A DNA stretch of 64,000 bases from the NCBI RefSeq assembly GCF_004359215.1, contig NC_090616.1:2933850-2997849 (forward strand), given 5' to 3'. The DNA comes from Bremia lactucae. Taxonomy: Eukaryota; Oomycota; Peronosporomycetes; Peronosporales; Peronosporaceae. The notes under the pieces are model-generated. The model was not told the origin of the DNA. It made no database searches and saw nothing but the letters and a program-made list of their open reading frames with translations. The position numbers were made by a program, and so were the translations under genes. Positions 62,516 through 64,000 of the stretch are shown one piece after another (within the stretch, counting starts at the first letter, position 1; the number at the start of each line of letters is the position of its first letter).

Positions 62516-63334
62516 GATGCGGCCCCGGGTGAACCGGGTGCCTTTACACTTGCCACTGAATCGGGCGATGACCCCGACTCGCACCAGTCACATGCACTGG
62601 GAGTAGCAGGTGACTCACTACCCACAGTCCACTTCAATGTTGATCGATGCAACATTGATATCTTTCACATTGATCAAATAGACAATGCGTGATGAGCAAG
62701 AGCTAGATTGCTCTTCGCTCGAGGAAGCCCCCTTCTTAAATAAGAGTTACTTTCAAACAAGGTGGGTATACGTGGATGGCGTAAGCCATTCAGGAAAAGA
62801 GGTTTATACTTTATTGGAGTATGCATTAAAATGTTGACGGCAAATTCTTGAACTCGCTCAAACTTGTAAACGGGTGGACGTATCCGCGAAGTTTACTTCG
62901 AGGATACGTTTTGCACGTTTTGTCTGACTATCTGTCGCAGGATGGTCAGATGTTGACATCTTCAACTGTATTTTAAGCAAATTAAACACAGTTTGCCAAA
63001 CCTCAGCGGTGTGCAGGGGGTCTCGATTCAAGACCAATTCACGGGGTAAGCCATGGAGGCGAAATATCGTGTCAAAAAAGTTACGAGCACAGCTTTCGGC
63101 TGCGATTGACTCCGGGACTGCAGCAAGATGTACCATCTTGCTAAAGTGATTAACAATCACCATGATAGCATTATTCTTGTGATCAACTTTGGATTTTCGA
63201 AGACAATGTCCATAAATGCGGGCTGCCAACACTCTGTCGGGACAGGCAGTGGTTGAATCGGAGCACAGAATGAAGCACTGGGCTTCACCCGTTAAAAACT
63301 TCGCAAGCACGTATGTACTTGCGGATGAACTCAT
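62516..63334 (-). pseudogene. Integrase core, family B copy 3
   Basis: Minus strand: NHFSKMVHLAAVPESIAAES, CARNFFDTIFRLHGLPRELV, second Asp as LNRDPLHTAEVW, KMSTSDHPATDSQTKRAKRI, where the catalytic Glu is Lys as in copy 2. Then toward 62700 FFLNGLRHPRIPTLF and an acidic linker (ASINIEV). Frameshift near 63240. Confidence 0.78.
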
Positions 63335-64000
63335 ACTGGCGTGGTCAGTAGAAGTCGCGACTTATCGCGAGGTAAGTCTTTTAATAACGATGACCACTTA
63401 TAAGTGCGTTGTGGCACTCATACATGATGCGTAAACGCAAATCATTATGGGTAAGAATGACGACACAAGGTGTGTCACCAGCAATGGCTGTGTAGTACAA
63501 TAAACCATTGCGTGTTGTGTATCGATCTGTTGAGGATCGATACGATTTTTATATTCCTTCCAAGAATTGTTACGATGGATTTCAAACGTGATCGATCAAA
63601 CGTTTAAGAACCTTATCTTTTTGATAGGATCTTCTAACGTCGTCAAGTAATGTTGACAACGGCATATTGATTGTTGCGTTAGTGGGCTCATGCTCACTGT
63701 TGATTGTTGCAACAGTGGGCTAATCCTCATTGTTGTTTTGCGCAGCCGTTTAAAATCGACCGGCGCAAAAGGGCATCAGCGACGACGCTAAGTCTTTCTG
63801 GTTTGGATTCCGCGGAGAAGATATACTCCGCAATGACAACCATCTCGCCATTCTTTGCGAGAGATGTGGACTGTTTACGGCCGTACGTAAAGATGCATGG
63901 TCCGTTTAAACAATGAACGGTCTATCTTCCAAGAGATAGACCCTAAACTTAGCCAGTACGTATTTCATGGCAACGGGTTTCTTGTCATGCACAGGGTAAT
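63335..64000 (-). pseudogene. RNase H end and integrase zinc domain, family B copy 3
   Basis: Minus strand: YPVHDKKPVAMKYVLAKFRV, YLLEDRPFIV then a stop, TDHASLRTAVNSPHLSQRMA, then the linker and zinc domain (matches 42139-42589, e.g. TTGCGGATGAACTCATACTGGCG). It runs off the window end at 64000. Confidence 0.75.

Noticed and set aside
1..64000. Secreted effector genes (RXLR or Crinkler type), which often lie in oomycete repeat regions
   Set aside because: I looked through the short frames for a signal peptide followed by RXLR or LFLAK and found none that was convincing.

Overview
The window is almost wholly made of LTR-retrotransposon wreckage from a eukaryotic genome. The Ty3/gypsy chromovirus pol types, the Copia types and a cluster of mitochondrial-style tRNAs fit an oomycete (Phytophthora or downy-mildew group). 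That assignment is an inference from family resemblance; no rRNA or intact host gene confirms it. No CRISPR array, bacterial operon or intact host gene was found. Three assembly gaps are present: 100 N at 30995-31094, 453 N at 43577-44029 and 100 N at 50557-50656.

Four Ty3/gypsy groups can be told apart by LTR and protein; I call them A, B, C and D. A has LTRs of about 490-556 bp, TGTAACGG...CCTACA in sense, with the sub-type A-prime. Layout: 1-2659 B element (+), RT fused by deletion to the chromodomain tail; 2972-4544 head-to-head A termini forming a large palindrome; 4741-10016 C element (+), RT deleted; 10017-18423 A1 element (-), with a duplicated linker/RT block; 18424-18781 truncated A LTR; 18786-19249 pseudogene of the histone N-acetyltransferase NAA40; 19257-28981 Copia fragments on both strands; 28982-33010 A-prime and A fragments and an LTR C remnant; 33330-36560 Copia (+); 36736-38390 A 3' end (-); 38926-45830 B element (-) with its 3' half inverted; 45827-49378 D element pieces; 49379-49934 clean solo LTR A; 50657-58084 A2 element (+) with its central 4.5 kb inverted; 58085-58860 AT-rich block with mitochondrial-type tRNAs (probable NUMT); 59092-62515 D element (+); 62516-64000 another B element (-) leaving the window.

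Most pol genes are dead (frameshifts, stops, deletions, altered integrase catalytic glutamates). Two things stand out. First, the A, B, C and D elements each carry an antisense open reading frame between the chromodomain and the 3' LTR, reading away from the 3' LTR. A and B copies share an acidic DPSLxVDY motif, and B and C copies share a PLF..(K/R)LH...FF(K/R)HRWY block. This suggests one conserved antisense gene. Second, elements are repeatedly inverted in place: 51279-55790 blunt, 39359-42139 at a 6-bp inverted repeat, about 12507-13005, and about 29720-29895. There is also a 47-bp snap-back hairpin at 60364-60480. In addition, the two LTRs of A1 appear to have been separated by a roughly 12-kb inversion, supported by matching target-site duplications.
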